From NCBI RefSeq assembly GCF_014697575.1, contig NZ_JACJSC010000006.1, positions 124,001 through 188,000 on the forward strand: DNA of 64,000 bases. The letters run 5' to 3'. Each line of letters begins with the position of its first letter. Position 1 is the first letter of the stretch. The position numbers and the translations under genes were made by a program. Below, piece by piece: positions 17,426 to 25,285 of this stretch. A model generated the notes under the pieces. That model saw only the letters and a list, made by a program, of their open reading frames with translations, was not told the DNA's origin and made no database searches. This DNA comes from Planktothrix sp. FACHB-1365. Its GTDB lineage: Bacteria; Cyanobacteriota; Cyanobacteriia; Cyanobacteriales; Microcoleaceae.

Positions 17426-18418
17426 GTGATCCGTTCTGCTACATTACCCCTTCCGTATTCTGAGCCATTAGTTGCTGATCACAGTCGGTTACGACTCTTT
17501 TCAGGATCGGCAAATACTCCCCTATCCTTGGAAGTCAGCCGTTATTTAGGAATTGACTTAGGGCCAATGGTTCGCAAGCGCTTCGCTGACGGAGAAATTT
17601 ACATCCAGATTCAAGAGTCAATTCGAGGCTGTGATGTCTATCTGATTCAACCGTCTTGCTATCCGGTCAATGACAACTTGATGGAGTTGTTGATCATGAT
17701 TGATGCTTGTAGACGGGCTTCTGCGCGTCAAATTACGGCGGTTATTCCCTATTATGGATACGCCAGAGCCGATCGCAAAACCGCAGGTCGTGAGTCCATC
17801 ACGGCTAAATTAGTGGCTAACTTGATTACTGAAGCGGGTGCTAGTCGAATTCTCGCCATGGATTTACACTCGGCTCAGATTCAAGGGTATTTTGATATTC
17901 CCTTTGATCATGTTTATGGTTCTCCGGTAATTTTAGATTACCTGATGAGCAAACAGTTATCCGATATTGTTGTTGTTTCCCCGGATGTTGGTGGAGTCGC
18001 CCGTGCTAGGGCTTTTGCTAAAAAACTGAATGATGCTCCTTTGGCGATTATTGATAAACGTCGTCAAGCGCATAATGTTGCAGAAGTCTTAAATGTGATT
18101 GGGGATGTCAAGGGGAAAACGGCTGTTTTAGTCGATGACATGATTGATACAGCCGGGACAATTGCTGAAGGTGCTCGTTTATTACGTCGAGAAGGTGCCC
18201 GTCAAGTCTACGCCTGCGCCACCCATGCGGTCTTTTCTTCTCCCGCCATTGAACGTTTATCGAGTGGGGTATTTGAAGAAGTGATTGTCACCAATACAAT
18301 TCCCGTTATTCCCGAAAAACAGTTTGATCAGTTAACAGTTTTGTCTGTTGCGAATTTACTGGGGGAAACAATTTGGCGAATTCACGAAGATAGCTCTGTA
18401 AGCAGTATGTTCCGATAA
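17426..18418 (+). CDS. prs: Ribose-phosphate pyrophosphokinase (PRPP synthetase)
   Basis: Prs makes phosphoribosyl pyrophosphate from ribose-5-phosphate and ATP, feeding purine, pyrimidine, histidine and tryptophan synthesis. The 330-residue protein shows FADGEIYIQIQESIRG, the catalytic loop region YYGYARADRKT, the divalent-metal site DLHSAQIQGYFDIP, and the PRPP-binding loop VLVDDMIDTAGT. The start is GTG 17426; the extra N-terminal 25 residues (to RLRLFSGSAN) are normal in cyanobacterial Prs. It stands alone, downstream of the TnpB-like gene. Confidence 0.96.
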   Translation: MIRSATLPLPYSEPLVADHSRLRLFSGSANTPLSLEVSRYLGIDLGPMVRKRFADGEIYIQIQESIRGCDVYLIQPSCYPVNDNLMELLIMIDACRRASARQITAVIPYYGYARADRKTAGRESITAKLVANLITEAGASRILAMDLHSAQIQGYFDIPFDHVYGSPVILDYLMSKQLSDIVVVSPDVGGVARARAFAKKLNDAPLAIIDKRRQAHNVAEVLNVIGDVKGKTAVLVDDMIDTAGTIAEGARLLRREGARQVYACATHAVFSSPAIERLSSGVFEEVIVTNTIPVIPEKQFDQLTVLSVANLLGETIWRIHEDSSVSSMFR

Positions 18419-18450
18419 TCAGTTATCAGTTATCAGTTATCAGTTATCAG
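18417..18450. repeat. (ATCAGTT)n heptad array
   Basis: Four to five copies of ATCAGTT begin right at the prs stop codon. It is the reverse complement of the AACTGAT array near 2.4 kb. Confidence 0.9.
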
Positions 18451-18532
18451 TAAAAAATTAAGACTTTATTGTTGAGCGTTGTAAATTCTTGACTACCCAC
18501 TAAAAACTATACACTGATGACTGATGACTGTT

Positions 18533-18937
18533 TTAACATCCATGATAAATTTTTGCTTGACTTAAGCCGAAATCCCGTAAATAATGCAGCCAACGTTTAG
18601 CAATATCGGGGTTAAAAAAAGGCCCTACGGCTACTTTGGGTTCAAATAAACTATCTCGTTGATAAACTCCGGTTTCGGGTACGCCTAATAAAATCACTTG
18701 TTCGGCAATTTTGGGTAAATCTTCCCGTGTCCCCGGAATTACCACAAAATAAGCGGCGTTTGTTTTCCCTCCATAAACCCCATATTTTTGTTGGGCTTGT
18801 TCCAGTGCCGCTTCTGTTTCTGGACTCCAGCGACCATTAACGACACCTGGATCATAACCCATTGCTTGCAGTCGTCGTTGTAACTCCACAACAATTAATT
18901 TACTATAGTGCGGTCGTCCGAATAAGGGTTTATCCAT
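18533..18937 (-). CDS. Peptidoglycan-binding-domain protein
   Basis: This 134-aa protein starts at ATG 18937. Residues 8-55 match the PG_binding_1 fold: SKLIVVELQRRLQAMGYDPG followed by VNGRWSPETEAALEQAQQKY. The remaining 80 residues are not recognised. No signal peptide is visible, so either it is cytoplasmic or the export signal is missing. Function is unknown. It faces prs in a convergent pair. Confidence 0.75.
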   Translation of the reverse strand: MDKPLFGRPHYSKLIVVELQRRLQAMGYDPGVVNGRWSPETEAALEQAQQKYGVYGGKTNAAYFVVIPGTREDLPKIAEQVILLGVPETGVYQRDSLFEPKVAVGPFFNPDIAKRWLHYLRDFGLSQAKIYHGC

Positions 18938-19550
18938 CAATCAATAATTTTAGTGAATTGAGCGATCGCAGATTCCCTTCATGATTGTAGCGGTTTATTC
19001 GGGAGAATGGTAAAAAGAAGACTCCGTAAATCAGCTTAATCTTTTTAGATATTTTCTGCAAACAGATTTTTTTTAGAAGGCAAAAAAAGAATTAATTTTT
19101 TACCTTTTTGATCAACTGTTTCTATATCCAAAGTTTTAGCTTTATTAATATTTTAACTTTTTCAGATTCCTATAACTATAAATAAAAATACTAATTTTAA
19201 TAATTATGAAGTAATATGAAGTCCTGAAATGTTTGCTATAAATAATTGAGCGGATGGCTAATAACTTTTTATCACCCCCTATTCCCTATTGTCTTTTCCC
19301 TTCTGTTCCCTGTTCCCTGTTCCCTGTTCCCTGTTCCCTGTTCCCTGTTCCCTTCAGATCAAGAATTTGATTTCCTGACGGCTCACTGCTGTCATTTGGC
19401 CATCTAAATTCATAAAATTTAATTCTAGGGCTTCTAACTAGATGAAAAATAAAGTGTAGAGTAGCATAATAGCCAGATTCTCAGTTTTGAGTCGAAAACC
19501 ATAGAGGATAGTTCGATTATCTAGGATCTCGGTTTGAAGACTCCCGTTAC
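18938..19550. other. Long intergenic region with dispersed repeat and TTCCCTG array
   Basis: About 610 bases without a supported gene. The part from 19050 to 19240 is very AT-rich. A conserved leader at about 19231-19270 (TTTGCTATAAATAATTGAGC and on) precedes a TTCCCTG array at 19303-19353. The same leader-plus-array combination recurs at 62901-62991. The segment 19354-19550 leads up to the IS605-type element and shows no coding potential that continues into the gene on its other side. Confidence 0.6.
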
Positions 19551-19575
19551 ACCGCCCGGTTAACGCCGGGCTGTG
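19550..19575. other. Candidate left-end hairpin of the IS605-type element
   Basis: GCCCGG (19554-19559) and CCGGGC (19566-19571) pair around the loop TTAACG, extended by CAC/GTG after one mismatch. TTAC at 19547-19550 lies directly 5', like the TTAC cleavage or target motif known for IS608. The match in arrangement is suggestive only. Confidence 0.5.
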
Positions 19576-19685
19576 AATAAAGATGAAAAACCGAGCAACA
19601 AAACCAGATTGGCACGACATAGAAACAGTTGACACCAAACAAAAACTTGTGCTAACCTAGATTTAGGTCGAGATAGGTAGCATAA

Positions 19686-20915
19686 ATGTTAGTTTTAGAA
19701 TTTAAAGTTAGAGCCGCATTACAACAGCGCAAGGCAATAGATGAAGCTATTCGTACAGCCCAATTCGTCCAAAACAAATGTTTAAGATATTGGATGGATA
19801 ACAAAGGGGTTAATAAGTACGATTTGAACAAATATTGTCGTGTATTAGCTCATGACTTTAAATTTGCTAACGAACTAAACTCTCAAGCTAGACAATCTAG
19901 CGCCGAGAGAGCCTGGTCAGCTATTGCTCGATTCTATGATAATTGCAAGCGGAAAGTTCCTGGCAAAAAAGGTTTCCCTCGTTTCAAGAAAAACTGCCGT
20001 TCGGTTGAATACAAAACAACCGGATGGCAATTAAATTTAGAAACCCGTAAAGCCATTACCTTTACTGACAAGAAAGGGATTGGACGGTTACGGTTAGTGG
20101 GGAGCTACGATCTGCATTTCTACCAACCCGAACAAATTAAACGAGTGAGATTAGTTAGACGTGCAGACGGCTACTATTGCCAATTTCTACTTTCAATTGA
20201 CGTAAAGATTCAATCTGAACCAACCAACAAAACAATTGGTTTAGATGTAGGGTTATCAGCTTTTTACACCGATGATCAAGGTAATAAAGTAGATCACCCT
20301 AAATTCTTAAGGAAAGGAGAGAAGAAAATTAAGCGGTTACAGAGACAACTTTCTCGGAAACAGAAAGGGTCTAATAACCGCAAAAAAACTAGACAGCGAT
20401 TATCTAAGGCTCATCTAAAAATCAGTCGGCAACGAAAAGAGTTTAGCAAGCGTGTTGCATACTCCGTCATCCAATCTAACGATTGGGTCGCCTACGAAGA
20501 TTTAAGGATTAAGAACTTAGTTAAAAATCATTGTCTGGCTAAGTCAATTAATGATGCAGCTTGGTATCAATTCCGAGTTTGGTTAGAATATTTTGGTAGA
20601 AAGTACGGAAAAGCTACTGTTGCCGTTCCTCCCCAATATACAAGCCAAAACTGTTCAAATTGTGGAAAAACCGTAAAAAAATCCCTATCTACAAGAACCC
20701 ATGTTTGTAGTTGTGGATGTAGTTTAGATAGAGATGAAAACGCTGCTCGGAATATTTTAAGAATTGGATTAAGTACGGCAGGACATACCGGAACTTTCGG
20801 TTTAGAACCGATAAACGCTTTGGGAGAATTGACCTCTACTTTAACGGGAGCAATCCCGTTGGGGCAAGTCGATTCGTTGAACAAAGAATCTCCCGTCACA
20901 TCGCTTGGCGATTGA
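19686..20915 (+). CDS. tnpB: RNA-guided endonuclease TnpB (IS605 OrfB family)
   Basis: This 409-aa TnpB has a complete catalytic triad: Asp187 in GLDVGLSAFYTD, Glu271 in WVAYEDLRIKNL, and Asp350 in LDRDENAARNIL. The zinc ribbon is present with CSNC at 323-326 and HVCSCGC at 340-345. An N-terminal helix-turn-helix region and basic stretches (KRLQRQLSRKQKGS) are as expected. Members of this family cut DNA guided by an RNA made from the element's right end and help keep the element in place. The last 80 bases of the gene contain two stable hairpins that could belong to such an RNA. Intact and probably active. Confidence 0.92.
   Translation: MLVLEFKVRAALQQRKAIDEAIRTAQFVQNKCLRYWMDNKGVNKYDLNKYCRVLAHDFKFANELNSQARQSSAERAWSAIARFYDNCKRKVPGKKGFPRFKKNCRSVEYKTTGWQLNLETRKAITFTDKKGIGRLRLVGSYDLHFYQPEQIKRVRLVRRADGYYCQFLLSIDVKIQSEPTNKTIGLDVGLSAFYTDDQGNKVDHPKFLRKGEKKIKRLQRQLSRKQKGSNNRKKTRQRLSKAHLKISRQRKEFSKRVAYSVIQSNDWVAYEDLRIKNLVKNHCLAKSINDAAWYQFRVWLEYFGRKYGKATVAVPPQYTSQNCSNCGKTVKKSLSTRTHVCSCGCSLDRDENAARNILRIGLSTAGHTGTFGLEPINALGELTSTLTGAIPLGQVDSLNKESPVTSLGD
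20843..20860 (+). ncRNA. Candidate omega-RNA scaffold hairpin with GCAA loop
   Basis: AACGGGA and TCCCGTT form a perfect 7-bp stem closed by GCAA, a GNRA tetraloop. It lies inside the 3' end of tnpB, where TnpB guide RNA scaffolds are encoded. Expression is not shown. Confidence 0.4.
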
Positions 20916-20918
20916 CGG
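20893..20918 (+). other. Right-end hairpin of the IS605-type element
   Basis: CCGTCA (20893-20898) pairs with TGACGG (20913-20918), and within it ATCGC pairs with GCGAT around TTG, with one bulged C. It spans the tnpB stop codon and lies 8 bases before TCAA (20927-20930). It may be both the transposition signal and the 3' hairpin of the guide RNA. Confidence 0.55.
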
Positions 20919-20956
20919 TGAGAGTGTCAATCAGTCATAATAGGACAATTTATCTT

Positions 20957-22564
20957 ATGTTTGATCCAAACGCCTCTAATCCGATTCCTTTGTTCGATTC
21001 CGGTTTGGAGAGGGACAGTCGCCAAAACCCGGCTCCGATTACATTGGCTTCAGGAGAAAACCTCAACGGGATTAACTTCGGTAATACCCAACTCGGTTCC
21101 ATCAGTGGCACTAAGTTTAATGATCTCAATCAAGATAGCCTACTCACCCCTGGAGAACCGGGTTTAGCCGGATGGACTATCTTTATTGACACCAACAATA
21201 ACGGCACCTTAGAAGCCACAGAACCCACGACTCTAACCAATGCCAGTGGCGGGTATGCCTTCACCAACTTAACGGCGGGAAATTATACCGTTCGAGAAGT
21301 CCAGCAACCCGGATGGGTACAAACCACGGCTAACCCTGGCCCGGTGAGTGTGACCGGGGGTGCAGATATCACCGGAATTAACTTCGGGAATAATCAATCT
21401 GGTACCATCACCGGAATTAAATTCAATGATAGTAACGGTAACGGATTATTTGATGCGGGTGAAACCCCATTACAGGGATGGACAATTTTTGTTGATGGTA
21501 ACGGGAATGGCGTTCCCGATACTGGAGAAGGAACCTTAGTGACCGGTGCTGATGGTCGTTACACCTTTGCCAATGTTCCACCGGGGAATTATACCCTACG
21601 GGAAGTACAGCAACCGGGATGGACACAAACCACGCCGAACCCTGGAGCCGTTGGGGTCAGTGGGGGTACCAATGCCATTGTTAACTTTGGCAACCGTCAG
21701 TTGGGTTCCATTAGTGGAGTCAAATTTAATGATCTCAATAACAATGCCACCTTCGATACTGGGGAAACCGGTTTAGCGGGATGGACAATTTTTATTGATG
21801 CCAATGGTAACGGAACCTTAGAAGCGACAGAACCCACAACGGTAACCAATGCTAATGGTGGATATACCTTTACCAGCATTCCCGCAGGTAACTATACCGT
21901 TCGAGAAGTGCAGCAACCGGGATGGGTACAAACAACCCCTAACCCTGGCCCAGTGAGTGTAACCGGAGGCTCCAATATCACCGGAATTAATTTTGGGAAT
22001 AACCAATTTGGAACCATCACAGGCTTAAAGTTTAACGATACAAATACTAATGCCTTGTTTGATGCCGGTGAAGCCACGTTACAGGGGTGGACGGTTTTTA
22101 TTGATGCCAACGGGAATGGTACGCTTGAAGCCACAGAAGCTGCTGCCGTTACAGGCGTTGATGGTCGCTATACCTTTGCCAATGTTCCCCCTGGGAATTA
22201 TACCCTGCGGGAAGTTCAGCAAACTGGATGGACACAAACGACCCCTAACCCTGGCTCCGTTGGCATCAGTGGTGGCACGAATGCTATCGTCAACTTTGGC
22301 AACCGTCAGTTTGGCTCTGTCAGTGGCATAAAGTTTAATGATACAAATGCCAATGGTTTGTTTGATGCGGGTGAAACTCCGTTGGCGGGGTGGACAATTT
22401 ATATTGATGCCAATGGTAACGGCACTCTGGATGCCACAGAACCGACAACTGTAACTGGAACAAATGGCAGTTATGTTTTCACGAACGTTCCGCCAGGGAA
22501 TTATATCCTACGGGAAGTTCAACAACCGGGATGGGTTCAAACTGTTCCCCCAGCACAAGCTTAA
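20957..22564 (+). CDS. SdrD-B repeat surface protein, probably 5'-truncated
   Basis: The 535 residues from ATG 20957 contain five SdrD B-like domains of 101-102 residues (start points 21095, 21401, 21704, 22010, 22313). Each has KFNDxNxNxxxDxGE and DxNxNGTLEATE-type calcium loops and ends REVQQPGWVQT. There is no signal peptide, and the first 40 residues look like the tail of a further repeat (ASGENLNGINFGN), so the N-terminus is missing. An IS605-type element ends about 26 bases before the ATG. The last unit stops after QQPGWVQTVPPAQA, about 18-19 residues short, with no anchor. The intact protein would be a secreted or surface adhesin; this copy is probably a remnant. Confidence 0.75.
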   Translation: MFDPNASNPIPLFDSGLERDSRQNPAPITLASGENLNGINFGNTQLGSISGTKFNDLNQDSLLTPGEPGLAGWTIFIDTNNNGTLEATEPTTLTNASGGYAFTNLTAGNYTVREVQQPGWVQTTANPGPVSVTGGADITGINFGNNQSGTITGIKFNDSNGNGLFDAGETPLQGWTIFVDGNGNGVPDTGEGTLVTGADGRYTFANVPPGNYTLREVQQPGWTQTTPNPGAVGVSGGTNAIVNFGNRQLGSISGVKFNDLNNNATFDTGETGLAGWTIFIDANGNGTLEATEPTTVTNANGGYTFTSIPAGNYTVREVQQPGWVQTTPNPGPVSVTGGSNITGINFGNNQFGTITGLKFNDTNTNALFDAGEATLQGWTVFIDANGNGTLEATEAAAVTGVDGRYTFANVPPGNYTLREVQQTGWTQTTPNPGSVGISGGTNAIVNFGNRQFGSVSGIKFNDTNANGLFDAGETPLAGWTIYIDANGNGTLDATEPTTVTGTNGSYVFTNVPPGNYILREVQQPGWVQTVPPAQA

Positions 22565-23007
22565 TTAGAAGTAAGATGAATTAAGCGTCACGGAACAATT
22601 GTTTTCTTTTTTCTGCACATAACTTTTGTAGAGGCGCGCGAGTTCGCACGTCTCTATATTTTTTATCGGGGTTAGATATTTTTCCAAATTGTTATTGATG
22701 ATGAGGATTTCAGAAATTCATTAATAACAGCAATCAATTTCAACCTTATTTTTCTGGGAGATAATTTTGCTGTTTTGTTTCTCGGTTATTTTGAAAAAGG
22801 ATAGAGCAGGGATAATGTCAGAGGTTTTTCATAGCTTGCGATCACTGATCCACATCAAAAGTTAAAATAAGACGGTTGGGCTGAATGGGATGTTAGTGAC
22901 ATCGCTCGGATACGACAGAGGGGAAATTGAGATCAAACTGTCTCAGAGTCTCCTGTTGACCGATTAACGTCTCTTTTGACATCAAAGTGAACATCTAACC
23001 TTAGAAT
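22565..23007. other. Intergenic region upstream of purB
   Basis: This 443-base gap holds an imperfect hairpin (near 22626-22660) with the GTAGAG...CTCTA-type core also seen in the 42-bp palindrome at 7279. The rest should include the purB promoter, which I cannot place. No gene is supported. Confidence 0.45.
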
Positions 23008-24303
23008 ATGATAGAACGGTATACTTTGCCCGAAATGGGCAATTTGTGGACAGAGACTTACAAGCTGCAAACTTGGTTACAAGTAGAAATTGCCGTCTGT
23101 GAGGCACAGGCAGAGTTAGGATATATTCCATCAGAAGCCGTTGAAGAAATTAAAGCTAAGGCGAATTTTGATATTAAGCGGGTGCTGGAAATTGAGGCAG
23201 AAGTCCGCCATGATATGATTGCCTTTCTAACGAATGTCAACGAATATGTAGGGGATGCCGGACGCTACATTCATTTAGGCTTAACCAGTTCCGATGTACT
23301 CGATACGGCTTTAGCGTTACAATTAGTGGCGAGTGTGGATGTGTTGTTAGAACGCACGGAAGCTTTGAGTCAAGCCATTCGTTATCAAGCGCAACAGCAT
23401 CGAAATACGGTGATGATTGGTCGTTCCCATGGTATTCATGCTGAACCTATTACCTTTGGCTTTAAATTAGCTGGATGGTTGGCGGAGGTTTGTCGCAACC
23501 GAGAACGTTTGGTGCGTCTGCGTCAAAGTATTGCGGTGGGTAAAATTTCCGGGGCGGTGGGAACCTATGCTAATGTTGATCCGAGAGTGGAAGCGATCGC
23601 TTGTCGCAATTTAGGACTGGAACCCGATACTGCTTCAACCCAAGTGATTTCCCGCGATATTCACGCAGAATATGTGCAAACTTTAGCATTATTAGCGGCG
23701 AGTATTGAACGGTTTGCAGTGGAAATTCGCAACTTGCAACGCACGGATGTTTTAGAAGTAGAAGAATTTTTTGCTAAAGGTCAAAAAGGGTCTTCTGCAA
23801 TGCCGCATAAACGCAACCCCATTCGCAGTGAACGCTTAACCGGAATGGCGCGAATTATTCGGGGAAATGCCGTTGCTGCTTTAGAAAATGTTGCCCTTTG
23901 GCATGAACGGGATATTTCCCATAGTTCCGTTGAACGGATGATTTTACCCGATTCTTCAACGGTGGCTCATTTTATGTTAGTTGAACTCACAGATTTAGTC
24001 AAGAATCTGTTAGTTTATCCTGAAAATATGCAGCGCAATATGAACCTTTATGGTGGAGTAGTCTTTAGTCAACGGGTGTTATTAACCTTAGTTGAAAAAG
24101 GCATTAGCCGCGAAGAAGCCTATAAAATTGTACAATCTTGCGCCCACACCGCTTGGAATCAAACTCATGGTGATTTTCAAGCTTTAATTAGGAACAATGA
24201 TCAAGTCAAAGCCAAATTATCTCCTGAAGAAATTGATGCTTGTTTTGATCCTAAACATCACTTAAAAAACCTTGATCAAATTTATCAACGGTTAGACATT
24301 TAA
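23008..24303 (+). CDS. purB: Adenylosuccinate lyase
   Basis: PurB releases fumarate from SAICAR and from adenylosuccinate, two steps of purine synthesis. The 431-residue length is standard. Seen are HLGLTSSDVLDTA (about 90-102), the catalytic histidine in GRSHGIHAEPITFG (about 138-151), and the superfamily signature GSSAMPHKRNP (about 262-272). Start ATG 23008 gives MIERYTLPEMGNLW, the usual N-terminus. No other purine-synthesis gene except prs lies in the window. Confidence 0.96.
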   Translation: MIERYTLPEMGNLWTETYKLQTWLQVEIAVCEAQAELGYIPSEAVEEIKAKANFDIKRVLEIEAEVRHDMIAFLTNVNEYVGDAGRYIHLGLTSSDVLDTALALQLVASVDVLLERTEALSQAIRYQAQQHRNTVMIGRSHGIHAEPITFGFKLAGWLAEVCRNRERLVRLRQSIAVGKISGAVGTYANVDPRVEAIACRNLGLEPDTASTQVISRDIHAEYVQTLALLAASIERFAVEIRNLQRTDVLEVEEFFAKGQKGSSAMPHKRNPIRSERLTGMARIIRGNAVAALENVALWHERDISHSSVERMILPDSSTVAHFMLVELTDLVKNLLVYPENMQRNMNLYGGVVFSQRVLLTLVEKGISREEAYKIVQSCAHTAWNQTHGDFQALIRNNDQVKAKLSPEEIDACFDPKHHLKNLDQIYQRLDI

Positions 24304-24336
24304 ACCTAAAAAACCAGGTTTTTAAGCCTAATTCAT

Positions 24337-24366
24337 TGTAGGGGCGAGGCGCGCCTCGCCCCTACA
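24337..24366. repeat. Perfect 30-bp palindrome
   Basis: TGTAGGGGCGAGGCG and its exact reverse complement abut with no loop. It follows purB by 33 bases and precedes the dipeptidase gene. It may terminate purB transcription or be a dispersed palindromic repeat. Confidence 0.9.
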
Positions 24367-24426
24367 GGAGTTTGTACCATTAATTAATGATGGCCATACT
24401 CATTACATCACCCTGACTTTAACCTT

Positions 24427-25137
24427 ATGCTTTCTAAACCCATGATGCGATTATTTTTATTTTTATTGATAATTTTGGGGATTAACTGTTACCCTGTTAC
24501 GGCTCAAAATTTCACGCCCCCTGTTACTTCTCCTCCTCCTCGCCCTTCTACTGCTGTTGTTCAAGATTATAACCAAGTTCCAGCAACCGAAAAATTAGTC
24601 GATATTAGAAGTGTTAATCTAAATATTCGTCTCGATATTCGCTATGCTACAACCAACAATTTTTTAAAGAAAAAAATCTATTCTGTTCCTCGTTGTTTGT
24701 TGCGTTCTGATGTTGCCCAACGCTTATCCAGAGTACAACAAAATTTAGAAGAAATGGGGTTAGGTTTAAAAGTTTATGACTGTTATCGTCCTCTGTCTGT
24801 AACACGACAAATGTGGGAAATTTTACCCGATAGTCGTTATGTGGCAAACCCGGCTAAAGGGTCTCGCCATAACCGAGGGGCGGCGGTTGATTTAACCTTA
24901 GTTGATTTACGCACAGGCGCTGAGTTAGAAATGCCAACAGCCTTTGATGATTTTACCGACAAAGCCGCTAGAGATTACCCCGGAAATGCTCCTCAAGTTC
25001 GTCGCAATAGTGACTTACTTGCTGTTAAAATGAAACAACAAGGCTTTATCCCTTTAATTACAGAATGGTGGCATTTTGATGCGCCGGGATGGGATCAATA
25101 CGGCCTTTTAGATGTTCCTTTAGAAAATATTCGTTAG
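24427..25137 (+). CDS. Secreted D-Ala-D-Ala dipeptidase (VanX/DdpX, peptidase M15D)
   Basis: The enzyme hydrolyses D-Ala-D-Ala in the periplasm. A signal peptide fills residues 1-26 (MMRLFLFLLIILGI core, likely cut after VTA). The zinc and catalytic residues line up with VanX: Arg121 in YDCYRPL, His148 and Asp155 in SRHNRGAAVDLTLVD, Glu213 and His216 in EWWHFDAP. The length of 236 residues is a little above VanX because of the signal and a Pro-rich linker (30-50). No vanH or vanA-like genes are nearby, so a role in peptidoglycan turnover or D-Ala-D-Ala scavenging is more likely than glycopeptide resistance. Confidence 0.9.
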   Translation: MLSKPMMRLFLFLLIILGINCYPVTAQNFTPPVTSPPPRPSTAVVQDYNQVPATEKLVDIRSVNLNIRLDIRYATTNNFLKKKIYSVPRCLLRSDVAQRLSRVQQNLEEMGLGLKVYDCYRPLSVTRQMWEILPDSRYVANPAKGSRHNRGAAVDLTLVDLRTGAELEMPTAFDDFTDKAARDYPGNAPQVRRNSDLLAVKMKQQGFIPLITEWWHFDAPGWDQYGLLDVPLENIR

Positions 25138-25285
25138 AACTCATTCCTGATTTCAGGGCTGTTTGATCCCCTAGAACAGGATAAAATAGCCCTTGGGGGG
25201 TTGTTCCAAAGCTCAAGCATCAACATTTAACAGTCAACCGTCAGTTGCGCCACAATAAAGATAGTTAATTTTTGAACTGACAAGT

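Larger units (their letters stand above)
19551..20930 (+). mobile_element. IS200/IS605-type element with tnpB only
   Basis: The element contains one tnpB gene and no tnpA. Its ends are inferred from a left hairpin after TTAC (19547-19550) and a right hairpin at 20893-20918 followed by TCAA (20927-20930). These are the signals used by single-stranded IS608-type transposition. No terminal inverted repeats or target duplication are expected. The right end abuts an SdrD-B repeat gene. Boundaries are my inference and may be off by tens of bases. Movement would need a TnpA supplied in trans. Confidence 0.6.

Noticed and set aside
18533-22564. A 5' half of the SdrD-B gene upstream of the IS605-type element
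   Set aside because: Reading 18938-19550 in all frames shows no SdrD-B repeat or signal peptide, so the missing front part is not simply split off by the element.
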